This document shows positions 8,218-16,862 of a stretch of DNA of 64,000 nt, in pieces. Origin of the DNA: Maridesulfovibrio sp. GTDB taxonomy: Bacteria > Desulfobacterota > Desulfovibrionia > Desulfovibrionales > Desulfovibrionaceae. Position numbers and translations under genes: made by a program. The notes beneath the pieces are model-generated. The model was given only the letters and a program-made list of their open reading frames with translations, was not told where the DNA came from and made no database searches. Position 1 is the first letter of the stretch, and the number at the start of each line of letters is the position of its first letter. The stretch spans positions 1,662,001-1,726,000 of the forward strand of contig NZ_OY780933.1 of assembly GCF_963676065.1 (NCBI RefSeq), given 5' to 3'.

Positions 8218-11200
8218 ATGATTACGCAAAGTTCCAGATCTGATTCGGGTTCAGACCATCTTGTTTTCCGTATTCTGATAATTCTTGCATTTACGATCTT
8301 TGCCGTATTTGTAGGGCTGTCATTATGGGTAGGCTATTCTTCCCAGCTACAGGTCAGGGATACTGCCCGTGAGTTGTTCGTAGGTGAATCAGCTAAAAGG
8401 GCCATGGCTGTCAGGTTCTATTTTTCCAACCGTGTTTCCGAGCTTGAGAGTGCCACAGATAGTAAGACCCTGCGGTCTTTTGTCCGTGTGCTGGAAGAGA
8501 AAGGGGCACTCTCCTCTCAAAAAGAGACAACCCTTATCTCCGATGTTTGCGCTGTAATTAGCGGAATTTTGTCCAAGCGTAGTGCAGGGGGGGAGCTTGC
8601 CTATTCAAGAATCGCGGTTCTTGATGAAAACGGAAAATTATTGCTGGATTCAGATGTGGAATGCATGATTGTCAAAGATAACCGTGAATTCGATAAATTC
8701 AGGGTCCGGCATGGAGTTCCGGCTTATTTTGCTGGCTCGTACGCTGGCGAGCTGTCCATTGTCGTCAGTGTTCCCATAGAATACGCAAAGGGGGGACGGG
8801 GGACCATTGTGGGCTGGACCAGAATGGAAAGCCTGCATCGCAGCTTGAGTTTCATGACGGTATCTCCTTCGGTTGGGAGCGATTTTCTGCGTGTTGGGGA
8901 TACTGTTGTAGCTGTATCAAACATTTCCGCACAGCAGAGCGGGCACCTTCTACTAATGGACGCCTTGCATGAATGGAACGGTTTGACCGTGCTTAAGGCC
9001 GGACAGTCAGGGCGGGAAGTTGATTATCTGGCCATTTCGTCTCCTGTCCGCGGGACGTCGCTTAGTGTTATCAGTTTAGTGGAAGAAGATAAGCTGTTCG
9101 GTTTTCTCAGCCTGAGGCAGCAGTTCCTGCTTACTATATTTTTATTTATAGTTATTTCTGGTGGTTGTTTGTGGCTTATCCGTTCTGTACTGGCTCGTAA
9201 GGTTTATGAAGCACGCATGCAGGAAGCGGCCAAAAGGGTCGAGGAAGTCAACAGGCAGAAGGAAAAGATAGAGCAGGAAATCAAGAACCGTCACATGGCT
9301 GATGCCTTGCGCAAAAAAGCGGAAAACCGCTATCGGGATATTTTCGATAATGCCCCTATCGGGATTTTTCAGGCTAGTACGGACGGAAGATATCTGACTG
9401 TTAATAAGGCTCTTGCCGGTCTTTACGGTTATGAAAGCAGTGAAGAACTGGTTCAGAATGTCGAGAGTGTGGCTAAGCAGATTTATGTAAATCGGGATGA
9501 TTGGGATCGAGCTATAGATATTTTGGATTTTTCCGGGCAGATATCTTCTTTTGAAGTTGAATGCAGGCATAGGGACGGCCATTCCATATGGACCTCCAGA
9601 GATTTAAGATTGGTCAAGGCAGAGCCGGGAATGCCTACCTATGTTGAAGGGTTTGTGGTTAATATCACTGCCCGGAAAAAGGCCGAAGAGAAGCAGCTTA
9701 AAAGTGAGTGGAGGTTCCGTTCCCTTTTTGAAAATTCACCAGTGGCTCTCTGGGAACTGGATATGAGCGCACTCAAGAATATCTTTGATTCTTACTCTCA
9801 GGACATGGTCCCGGTTATACGGGAAGATCTCCTTTCGGATCTGGATTCAGTGAAAGACTGTCTTGATCTGGTCAAGATAATTGATGCCAACAACCGCACT
9901 ATTGAATTCTTGGGAAGCCATTCCCGTGAAGAGCTGTTTCAGAGAGGCTTTTCACCTTATGTCACACCTCATTCATGGCGTTTTTACCGTACATTGATTC
10001 TTGATATGCTTAATGGAGCTCTTCGAAATCGCAGTGAGTTTAATTTTCTCCGGCGCGATGGCCTTGAACAGTCTTTTATCCTGAATCTTAATATTGTGCC
10101 TGGCTTCGAGGATTCGTGGGGCCGGGTGTTGGTCTCGGTTGAAGATATTTCCGAGCTTAAGAGAATTGAAAAAGAATTGCGGCTCAGCAGGGAAGAAGCG
10201 CAGAAAGCCAACGAAGCCAAGGGGCGTTTTCTTGCTAACATGACTCACGAATTCAGGACTCCGATGAATGCGGTAAAAGGTATGGTCCAGCTTCTTCAGC
10301 GATCCGATCTTAACGATGAGCAGCAGGAAAATTTGCGCCTGATCAAATCTTCCGTTGATAGTCTGCTGGTCATAGTCAACGATATTCTCGACTATTCCAG
10401 ACTGGATTCAGTTCATATGGAATTAAATGAGGAAAATATAGATTTGCCTGCTTTTCTGCAGGAAATGAGGGATGTTGTCGACGTTGGGGCCATGAACAAG
10501 ACCTTACAGGTGAATCTCGAAGCTGATAACGTTCCTGAATGTGTGCGGGTGGACAGCCTTCGGTTGCGGCAGGTGCTGGTTAATCTGCTTGGAAACGCGG
10601 TAAAATTTACGGATAAAGGTTCCGTAACCCTTTGCTGTACTCCGGTCTCGCGAACCGGGGATGATACTGTAATTTATCTGCTTTTTGAGATCTCTGATAC
10701 CGGTATAGGATTACCGGAAAATGCAATTGATTCCCTGTTTAAATCTTTCGTGCAGGCCGATCCGAGTATAACGCGCCGTTACGGAGGTACTGGATTGGGA
10801 TTGGCTATCTGCTATAAATTAGTCAAGCATCTTGGTGGTGAATTATCCGCGCGCAACAATGATGAGGGCGGAGCTCTTTTTTCATTCACTCTCCCGGTGG
10901 AAGCATGTTGCGATGTTCCGGCTTTGGACAAAAGTGATGGTGTTGAAGAAGCTGTTGATTTATCTGGTGTTAAGGTGCTTGTGGCGGAAGATAGTAAGAT
11001 GAACCGTATTTTGCTTCGGAAGATTTTTGAAAAGAATGGGGTCAGCGATTATGTAATGGTTGAGAACGGTAAGGATGCGGTGGATACTTTTATGGAAAGT
11101 GACGATTTTGATCTGATTTTCATGGACATACAAATGCCGGTGCTGGATGGTTTTGAAGCTGCGCAGGCAATCCGCAAAACCCATTCTCCTGTAAGAATAG

Positions 11201-11337
11201 TCGCCCTTACTGCCAATGCGGGTGAAGAATTTTATGAAAAATGCATTGAAAGCGGCATGGATTCCCGGATCACCAAACCGTTTAATGTGGATGATCTTTT
11301 GAAAGAGCTGGCGAAATCAGCTTCCGCAAAGTCTTGA
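8218..11337 (+). CDS. Membrane-bound hybrid histidine kinase with two PAS domains and a receiver
   Basis: A protein of about 1040 residues: a transmembrane helix near 20-40, a periplasmic sensor region of about 260 residues, a second membrane helix near 305-325, a coiled coil, PAS domain 1 (about 370-490), PAS domain 2 (about 495-655), HisKA with His677 in THEFRTP, HATPase (LGNAVKFT, DTGIGLP, GGTGLGLA) and a C-terminal receiver with phospho-Asp970 in FMDIQMP. Start choice is uncertain: ATG 8218 is preferred, while TTG codons at 8197 and 8215 are in frame and none has a strong ribosome-binding site. No cognate regulator gene is adjacent, as usual for such hybrids. Confidence 0.88.
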   Translation: MITQSSRSDSGSDHLVFRILIILAFTIFAVFVGLSLWVGYSSQLQVRDTARELFVGESAKRAMAVRFYFSNRVSELESATDSKTLRSFVRVLEEKGALSSQKETTLISDVCAVISGILSKRSAGGELAYSRIAVLDENGKLLLDSDVECMIVKDNREFDKFRVRHGVPAYFAGSYAGELSIVVSVPIEYAKGGRGTIVGWTRMESLHRSLSFMTVSPSVGSDFLRVGDTVVAVSNISAQQSGHLLLMDALHEWNGLTVLKAGQSGREVDYLAISSPVRGTSLSVISLVEEDKLFGFLSLRQQFLLTIFLFIVISGGCLWLIRSVLARKVYEARMQEAAKRVEEVNRQKEKIEQEIKNRHMADALRKKAENRYRDIFDNAPIGIFQASTDGRYLTVNKALAGLYGYESSEELVQNVESVAKQIYVNRDDWDRAIDILDFSGQISSFEVECRHRDGHSIWTSRDLRLVKAEPGMPTYVEGFVVNITARKKAEEKQLKSEWRFRSLFENSPVALWELDMSALKNIFDSYSQDMVPVIREDLLSDLDSVKDCLDLVKIIDANNRTIEFLGSHSREELFQRGFSPYVTPHSWRFYRTLILDMLNGALRNRSEFNFLRRDGLEQSFILNLNIVPGFEDSWGRVLVSVEDISELKRIEKELRLSREEAQKANEAKGRFLANMTHEFRTPMNAVKGMVQLLQRSDLNDEQQENLRLIKSSVDSLLVIVNDILDYSRLDSVHMELNEENIDLPAFLQEMRDVVDVGAMNKTLQVNLEADNVPECVRVDSLRLRQVLVNLLGNAVKFTDKGSVTLCCTPVSRTGDDTVIYLLFEISDTGIGLPENAIDSLFKSFVQADPSITRRYGGTGLGLAICYKLVKHLGGELSARNNDEGGALFSFTLPVEACCDVPALDKSDGVEEAVDLSGVKVLVAEDSKMNRILLRKIFEKNGVSDYVMVENGKDAVDTFMESDDFDLIFMDIQMPVLDGFEAAQAIRKTHSPVRIVALTANAGEEFYEKCIESGMDSRITKPFNVDDLLKELAKSASAKS

Positions 11338-11556
11338 TCTACTTAGCTGTTTATCAAGTCTGTTTTTGCGTCTAAATTACTTTTATTCAATATATTCAGC
11401 TTGCTATCCCTGACCGATATTTCTTGAACGGTTTTGATTACAATGGTAACTCCCTAGTTGTGGCGTATGGAATTTTGGACTGCTGAAAAACGCTGTATAG
11501 CGTTCAATGGGGCTGTAATCTGTCCCCCTGCGAAACTGTTGCTAAATTGGTGAGTT
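11338..11556. other. Non-coding interval
   Basis: About 220 bp between the hybrid kinase and a small membrane protein. No convincing ORF, RNA gene or strong terminator was seen; it presumably holds the promoter of the downstream gene. Confidence 0.5.
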
Positions 11557-11559
11557 GTG

Positions 11560-12060
11560 ATGTTAAAGGCTCTTGCACAGAAAAAATATAATTATTTGCG
11601 TGTGGCCCCTTTACCTCATTTTGTTCTGGGCCTCTGTCTTGGTATGGTTGTGACTCTGGCGTGGCTTGCCGCCGAGTTTTATCGCGATGGGCACAGTTTC
11701 GGTTTTATCACTTCGCTGGCTATTGCTTTGAGCTGGATTACCGGGGCTTTTTTTTCAGTTGCGGATATTATCAGCCGCTACCGGGAATATCTGCGTATCC
11801 GCAAAATGCTTGTCGATAAGGGCTATAGCGATAAGATATTCAAGGCCGTGGCTTCTTCAAGATGTCAGCGGGATGCCGCACTTTGGGCCGCACGTCAGGC
11901 CGGGTATGGTTGTCTGGCCAAGAAGGTTTACCTGCGCCTGGGGTATCGCTGGTATCATGTACTGCCGGATAAGCTGGTCAGCAACCCTTTACGTCTTTTC
12001 ACGCCTAGATTTTTACGCACAGCCTTTATGCCCGGCAAGCGTATAAACGAAGACCGTTAG
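11560..12060 (+). CDS. Small membrane protein of unknown function
   Basis: A 166-residue protein I do not recognise. Two hydrophobic segments (about residues 20-40 and 48-68) suggest a helical hairpin in the inner membrane, followed by a basic cytosolic tail rich in Arg/Lys with aromatic clusters such as GYRWYHVLP. ATG 11560 is preferred over the adjacent GTG 11557, since GGTGAG lies upstream at suitable spacing. It is bounded by non-coding DNA upstream and a terminator downstream, so is likely monocistronic. Confidence 0.65.
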   Translation: MLKALAQKKYNYLRVAPLPHFVLGLCLGMVVTLAWLAAEFYRDGHSFGFITSLAIALSWITGAFFSVADIISRYREYLRIRKMLVDKGYSDKIFKAVASSRCQRDAALWAARQAGYGCLAKKVYLRLGYRWYHVLPDKLVSNPLRLFTPRFLRTAFMPGKRINEDR

Positions 12061-12141
12061 ATCATAATTTTCGAATCTTAAGAAAGCTAGACATATTCAA
12101 TCAGGCATCGCTGTCTATTCTCAAATTTTTTAGAAATAAGT

Positions 12142-12182
12142 AAAGGCCGTAACCCTCATAAGAGTTACGGCCTTTATTTTTT
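12142..12182. terminator. Intrinsic terminator between convergent genes
   Basis: A 12-bp perfect stem (12142-12153 with 12164-12175) reads AAAGGCCGTAAC and its complement. It is followed on the plus strand by a T-rich run, serving the membrane-protein gene; the minus-strand side has a weaker T tract and may also serve the nitroreductase gene. Confidence 0.8.
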
Positions 12183-13046
12183 TTAATGTGCATTCTGCTT
12201 TGCGTGGAAAATAAATTTTCCGTCAACTTTTTCAGCAACAGCCTTATGGCGGGGCGGAATGTTGCGGTAGTTAACAGCCGGATATCCCAGAAAAAGAGCT
12301 CCGTGGGCCATGCAGCCTTCCGGTACTCCCAGAAAATCAAGAACTTTCGGACTGTATGCGGCAGCAAGTATAACATAGCCAGCCCAACAGCTGCCATATC
12401 CTTTGGCGTGTGCTGCAAGTTCAAGAGTGTTGGTGGCGATAATTGCATCAGCCTGTGGGGTGATACCCTGTTCAGGTGCCCATGCAATGGCCACGGCTGG
12501 AGCATTGCGGCAGATCGCGTCATTCCCTTTGTTCCATGCGTTGACCAGTCCGCTGAAGAACAGTTTACCCGCCAGCGGATGTTTTTGATCAACCATTTCT
12601 TTCATCCATTCAACTATCACTTCCCCAAGCTCATGTATTTTTTCAGGGGTATCCAGGACAGTCCATGAAACGGGTTGAACATTATGCCCGGAAGGAGCGT
12701 AGGCGGCAATGTGGATGAGCTCGCCGATCTTTTCGGCGCTAAGTTGTTTCTTTTTGAATTTGCGGACAGATCGACGGGTTTTGACCAACGTTTCTATTGA
12801 GTCCGGATCTGGCATATCCTGCTTGCTGAAGGGAACCGCCTCCTGTCCCTCAAAGGCAGTAAGAGTGATGGCCCCGGTGGGGCAGACGGCCATACAGTGA
12901 CCGCAGTTGATGCAGTAGCTTGCTTTTCTGGGATGTACCGTGGGAACTTGGTCTTTGCCTTCTACGACCAGAACCGAGAGAGGACATTCGTGTACGCAGA
13001 GCTCATCTTTTTTGCAGAGTTCTGGATTAATTATAACTGGTAGCAT
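12183..13046 (-). CDS. Nitroreductase-family flavoprotein with N-terminal 2x[4Fe-4S] ferredoxin domain
   Basis: A 287-residue fusion. Residues 1-60 carry two 4Fe-4S motifs (CKKDELCVHECP and CINCGHCMAVCP); residues 80-280 form a nitroreductase-like FMN domain beginning RRSVRKFKKK, with the flavin-binding pattern SGHNVQPVSW and a late GYGSCWAGY. Such proteins likely pass electrons from ferredoxin clusters to FMN for reduction of an unknown organic substrate. GGAG precedes ATG 13046. A related fusion is encoded at 22837-23646. Confidence 0.88.
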   Translation of the reverse strand: MLPVIINPELCKKDELCVHECPLSVLVVEGKDQVPTVHPRKASYCINCGHCMAVCPTGAITLTAFEGQEAVPFSKQDMPDPDSIETLVKTRRSVRKFKKKQLSAEKIGELIHIAAYAPSGHNVQPVSWTVLDTPEKIHELGEVIVEWMKEMVDQKHPLAGKLFFSGLVNAWNKGNDAICRNAPAVAIAWAPEQGITPQADAIIATNTLELAAHAKGYGSCWAGYVILAAAYSPKVLDFLGVPEGCMAHGALFLGYPAVNYRNIPPRHKAVAEKVDGKFIFHAKQNAH

Positions 13047-13118
13047 TTTTTCTCCATTTTATGTTGAGAACGTTGTTTCATGTAAGGATAATCACTTTCT
13101 TTTCTTTGACCAGATAGC

Positions 13119-13149
13119 AGAAGACCCCGGCAATCTACCGGGGTCTTCT
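13119..13149. terminator. Strong hairpin, likely end of the GAK operon
   Basis: A 12-bp perfect stem (13119-13130 with 13138-13149, AGAAGACCCCGG arms) with a 7-nt loop lies between the last GAK gene and the nitroreductase start. The flanks are only moderately T-rich on either strand, so termination may not be fully intrinsic. Confidence 0.55.
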
Positions 13150-13264
13150 TTGATTTAGTTGGTCATTAGTTCTTACGAGGCGATGAGAATCAGTCCGGCG
13201 AGAACGAACTATTGTGTGGCGGGAATCGGTACCGGCGCAGAAGCGCTCTGCGGCCCGAACAGAT

Positions 13265-13639
13265 TTATTGGTCAGCTTTTTTGATGATTCTGGCCTTACC
13301 CGGTTCCGGCTTGGACTCCTGATCTTCGGCAGCAGTCTCATCTGGGGCTGATTTCTCATTGTCTCCAGCTTCGGTGACGCTGAAATTTTCAACTTCAACC
13401 TCAACCGGGGTTGCTTTCCATGAAAATTCCATGCTGAGTTTGTTTTTCAGCTTTTTGGTTTTGGCTTTGATTTCCACATTGATTTCATCGGATGGAATCA
13501 GGGTGACAGTTTCATCCCCGTTCTGGATGAGCATGTTCCCGGACTTGAAGCTGTTCAGGATGTTTTCCAGAATGACGATAGCTTCTTCCTGTCCTACTTT
13601 CTTTTTCAGAGTTACTTTAGACTTTTCATCCTTACTCAT
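13265..13639 (-). CDS. Amphi-Trp domain protein (GAK system)
   Basis: A 124-residue protein. The first 85 residues match the amphi-Trp domain: a helix with VGQEEAIVILENILNSFKSG, then alternating polar/hydrophobic strands ending at a Trp (NKLSMEFSWKA). The C-terminal 40 residues are acidic and low complexity (Glu/Pro/Lys rich). It is the last gene of the GAK cluster, 25 bp after the CofD-like gene. Function is unknown; as one of three similar small proteins in the operon it is a plausible substrate or carrier for the cluster's kinases and ligase, which is inference only. Confidence 0.8.
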   Translation of the reverse strand: MSKDEKSKVTLKKKVGQEEAIVILENILNSFKSGNMLIQNGDETVTLIPSDEINVEIKAKTKKLKNKLSMEFSWKATPVEVEVENFSVTEAGDNEKSAPDETAAEDQESKPEPGKARIIKKADQ

Positions 13640-13664
13640 ATCAAACCTGCCTTTTGTGCAGTTG

Positions 13665-14852
13665 TCAGGTCAGTGATAGCAGGGCCTGAGAAAGAAGATG
13701 CGGGTCCAGATAAGGAGCGCTTTCTTTGCTGATCAGCTCGCAGTCTATGGCCTGAATACCGAGTTTATTGATTTCTTTTTTATCAACACCGCCGGGATAA
13801 ATCCCATTTACCGAGTCTACGAGAATAAAGTTGAGTACATCACTTACCCGGATGTTCTCCGGATCATCCTTACGCAGATAGTAGAGGAGCTTCTGAATCT
13901 GGTGCGTCAGCGAGTGCCCTTTCAATTCGGGATCTGTTCCGGTGTTGGGTGTGAAAACTTTAGGGCACCTGCTGTCGCTGACCGCACTGCCGATGCCTTC
14001 CGGCAGAAGATTCGCCACAACACTGGAATAGAAGCTGCCTAAAGGATAGCAGATCAGCTCGGCACTGTTGATTAATTTTTTCATTTTTTTGCGGATCCGG
14101 ACAGTGCAGGGAGTGGAATCACCGAGTTTTTCAGCCAGCCAGAGCTTTTTGATGCCCGAGGCGATGGGTGAAGACTCCTTTCCGGTCATCAGATGCTGGC
14201 CGACTACAAATGTTCCGTCTTCCAATTCTGCGGCGAGGTGAAGGTCCTTGTTGACCGTGGGCCGCACAACGCCTCGAACTTCTACCAGTTTGGAGAAAAT
14301 ATAGATTACCGGGTCGATATGCCTTCGGTTGGTCATATACCCGGCAGTGAGAATTATGTTTCCGATGCTTGCCCCGCGTAGGTTGAAATCCTCCATGAAA
14401 TTTGCAAATTGAATAAAATGGTTGCGGATGATCTTGCGCATGGGGGCCGGGATATCGCGTACCAGCGGATGCTTGCATTCCATCATTTCTTCAAATTCAG
14501 CGCGCAGCTCATCCTCTCCGGCATCTTTAGGCAACCGGTAGGCGAAAAGCTTATATATAGCTGGATTTCCCAGAACGCTTTGATCAGCGAGAGCCATGAG
14601 CCGGTTGCGGATATCACCCACGGCCAGCATCTTGAACTTGTTGCGGATAACAGCGGAACTGCCCCCTGAATCAAAGGGGGTAATTATGTGGATGCTGTTG
14701 TGCGTGTACTGGGCCAGCACGGACGAAGTCTTCTTGAGCGCAGTTCCGCCACTGAAAAACAGGATTCTTGGACCGAGGTCCGGTGTTCTCCTGTATCTTT
14801 CCAGCTTGAGCGGGTCCGGTACCCTGACTTCACGTTCGATTTTGATGCGCAT
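13665..14852 (-). CDS. CofD-related protein, GAK system
   Basis: A 395-residue CofD/YvcK-superfamily protein with ILFFSGGTALKK, TPFDSGGSSAVIR, VGDIRNRLMALAD, GASIGNIILTAGYM, VGQHLMTGKE and CPKVFTPNTGTDPE. These motifs line the nucleotide/phosphate site in CofD. ATG 14852 is chosen (AAGGAA upstream); a longer frame to 14936 would overlap the upstream kinase gene. It lies 22 bp downstream of the HprK-like kinase gene, within one transcription unit. The reaction is unknown; a nucleotidyl- or phospho-transfer is a reasonable guess from family membership. Confidence 0.85.
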   Translation of the reverse strand: MRIKIEREVRVPDPLKLERYRRTPDLGPRILFFSGGTALKKTSSVLAQYTHNSIHIITPFDSGGSSAVIRNKFKMLAVGDIRNRLMALADQSVLGNPAIYKLFAYRLPKDAGEDELRAEFEEMMECKHPLVRDIPAPMRKIIRNHFIQFANFMEDFNLRGASIGNIILTAGYMTNRRHIDPVIYIFSKLVEVRGVVRPTVNKDLHLAAELEDGTFVVGQHLMTGKESSPIASGIKKLWLAEKLGDSTPCTVRIRKKMKKLINSAELICYPLGSFYSSVVANLLPEGIGSAVSDSRCPKVFTPNTGTDPELKGHSLTHQIQKLLYYLRKDDPENIRVSDVLNFILVDSVNGIYPGGVDKKEINKLGIQAIDCELISKESAPYLDPHLLSQALLSLT

Positions 14853-14874
14853 TGAATTCCTTTGAAATTTTATT

Positions 14875-15963
14875 TTAAATGGACCCTTCGTCCATAAACC
14901 GCAGACAGGCGTCGGCTGCCTTATCAAAATCCACACCGCCGCTTATTTCAATCAGGGTGGTTTTTGAGAGTAGCTCCGCGTATGCATCGATATCGGGATC
15001 ATCTCTCTTCTCAGGGGAATCAGGCAGATAGAAGAGACCGGTGGATTTCATAAATGCGGGAAGCAGATCCTTGCGTTCTTTGGGATCAACTTTTTTAACT
15101 ACGGTTTCGGAACTGTCGCGTTTCCAGTTGAGGATGACCAATGCGCTCAGAGGTGCTTTGAGCACGAATTTGTTTTTGCCGTAACATTCATCGATGAGCG
15201 CGTCGTATTTGTGCTCAAGTTCCCAGAGTTCCTCCTTGGGCATGCTCAGGAACCTCTCTTTATCTTCAGAGCTTACGATGCAGGTCAGGTCCGGGTTGTT
15301 AAGCGCGGTACCCGGGTTGATGCGCGGCTGTTTGGCAACGCCGTACATGGTCAGTGAATCGCCGTTATCTTCGGCCATGATCCGGTCATTGCTGACGAAA
15401 GTGGTTCCGCGGCTCATCAGGTGCAAGGCGAGGGTCGATTTGCCCATACCTGAGAATCCCGCCATGGCGATACCGCGTCCGTTTTTAAGGACCCCTGCGG
15501 CGTGGCCGAGTAAAGAACCGTTGTTGAGTTTGTATTCGATGAAGCGGTTGTTGATGAAGTTTATGAGCTGATTGGAGTTCTCAATGCAGGGACCGATGGC
15601 TATGTTTTCATCACCGCCGAAAGCGAAAATCATCCCGGTTAATCTTTTGTAGACCACACGACCGTCAGGGAGATTATAAAATTCTTCCTTGATCTTGGTC
15701 TTGCCGGGGTCCGGCTGCTTTACGGAATATTCAAGGCCGAGGTCCACAGCGGGGCATTCGTGAGCGGTGATAAGGATATCGCCCTTATCGACGTCAGCCA
15801 GAAATTCCTTGAAATAGTTGTTCAGGTCGTCCAGCAGTTCTGAGCTGTTTACCCGTGTTTCGATTATGCAGCCTCCGAAGTCTATGAAAATGGATTCGGT
15901 AGCCGGAAATTCAGTGCGGAATTTATCAACAATTGCGGATTTAGTGATTGCGGTCTGGCTCAT
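14875..15963 (-). CDS. HprK-related kinase B, GAK system
   Basis: A 362-residue protein whose central part resembles the P-loop domain of HPr kinase/phosphorylase: Walker A GFSGMGKST (169-177), followed by SNDRIMAEDNG (about 191-201), analogous to the HprK catalytic acidic loop. The N-terminal 110 residues are a separate alpha/beta region. HprK enzymes phosphorylate a serine on a small protein, so a protein kinase role is plausible, but the target is unknown. Its ATG overlaps the stop of the ATP-grasp gene (TAATG), indicating translational coupling. Confidence 0.85.
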   Translation of the reverse strand: MSQTAITKSAIVDKFRTEFPATESIFIDFGGCIIETRVNSSELLDDLNNYFKEFLADVDKGDILITAHECPAVDLGLEYSVKQPDPGKTKIKEEFYNLPDGRVVYKRLTGMIFAFGGDENIAIGPCIENSNQLINFINNRFIEYKLNNGSLLGHAAGVLKNGRGIAMAGFSGMGKSTLALHLMSRGTTFVSNDRIMAEDNGDSLTMYGVAKQPRINPGTALNNPDLTCIVSSEDKERFLSMPKEELWELEHKYDALIDECYGKNKFVLKAPLSALVILNWKRDSSETVVKKVDPKERKDLLPAFMKSTGLFYLPDSPEKRDDPDIDAYAELLSKTTLIEISGGVDFDKAADACLRFMDEGSI

Positions 15964-16838
15964 TAACCTTCCACCTTTTTTATTACATAGTCTACGTAGT
16001 GGGCTGCGGCGTCGATACCCCGAGCGTCAAGCAGCCCCCGGAAGCCGCCGAATGCAGATACTTCAAAAATAAAGGGTCCGTCGGGAGTTATGGCAACATC
16101 AACACAGGTGAAATCGAGATTAAAAATGGCCTGTGCTTTCCGGGCCAGCTCGATGATTTCCTGCGGCGGGTCAACCGGTGCGTATTTACCGCCGTTAACG
16201 GTTGTCGTGTTCCATGAGTCGGTTGTCTTGCAGCGGGCGTAAGTGGTCAGGTATTCTCCGCCGAGAAAGACAATGCCGAGATCGCTGTCATTGAGATCGA
16301 TGGTCTTCTGGATATACATGGTGTTGTAATCCTTATGGTAATCTTCAATGATTTTGCGCGCATCCGGTCCGGGTTTAAGCACGAACATGCCTCTGGCCTT
16401 GGTGCTGTAGAGGGGCTTGAAAACGGCCTCACCGTATTCTTCCACCGCGGCCAGCGCATGATCCACGTCTTCGGTGATAGTGGTCGGCGGCATGGGGATA
16501 TCGCCCAGTTGCAAGGAAATGGTACAGGTGAGGCGATCCAGTACACGCAGGATGGAGTAGGGGGATGAGAAAATTTTCACCCCGCGCCCTTCGAGCATGC
16601 GCAGCATTTCAAGACGGTCCAGCAGGTCCGGTGAATACTGTTTGCCGATCTTTTTAATGATCAATGCATCGTAGTCTGAGAGATCTTCGTTTTCTACAAC
16701 AGCCTTCCCGGAAGGCAGATCCAGACGCACATCCTGCATTTCAAAAACTTTTGTATCCCGGCCGGTCTTTTCGGCAACAGCCTTGGCAAGTTGCTCGGAC
16801 GACCATGCGCCTTTTAGTCCGATTACACCTATTTTCAT
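15963..16838 (-). CDS. RimK-like ATP-grasp enzyme, GAK system
   Basis: A 291-residue ATP-grasp protein related to RimK-type glutamate ligases: an N-terminal Rossmann-like region (KIGVIGLKGAWSS), a central ATP-binding half with AVFKPLYSTKARGMFVL (lysine and glycine-rich loop), and a C-terminal metal site in CVDVAITPDGPFIFEVSAFGGFRG, where Asp and Glu would hold Mg. Family members form amide bonds between a carboxylate and an amine; here the substrate is unknown. ATG 16838 has AAAGG eight bases upstream, and a GTG at 16847 is less likely. Tightly coupled to the HprK-like kinase gene. Confidence 0.87.
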   Translation of the reverse strand: MKIGVIGLKGAWSSEQLAKAVAEKTGRDTKVFEMQDVRLDLPSGKAVVENEDLSDYDALIIKKIGKQYSPDLLDRLEMLRMLEGRGVKIFSSPYSILRVLDRLTCTISLQLGDIPMPPTTITEDVDHALAAVEEYGEAVFKPLYSTKARGMFVLKPGPDARKIIEDYHKDYNTMYIQKTIDLNDSDLGIVFLGGEYLTTYARCKTTDSWNTTTVNGGKYAPVDPPQEIIELARKAQAIFNLDFTCVDVAITPDGPFIFEVSAFGGFRGLLDARGIDAAAHYVDYVIKKVEG

Positions 16839-16862
16839 AGTTTGCACCTTTTCTTAGCCTCT

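Noticed and set aside
12101..12592. 163-aa minus-strand ORF over the nitroreductase gene
   Set aside because: It is in a different frame of a well-supported ferredoxin-nitroreductase gene, runs through a terminator and has no family features.
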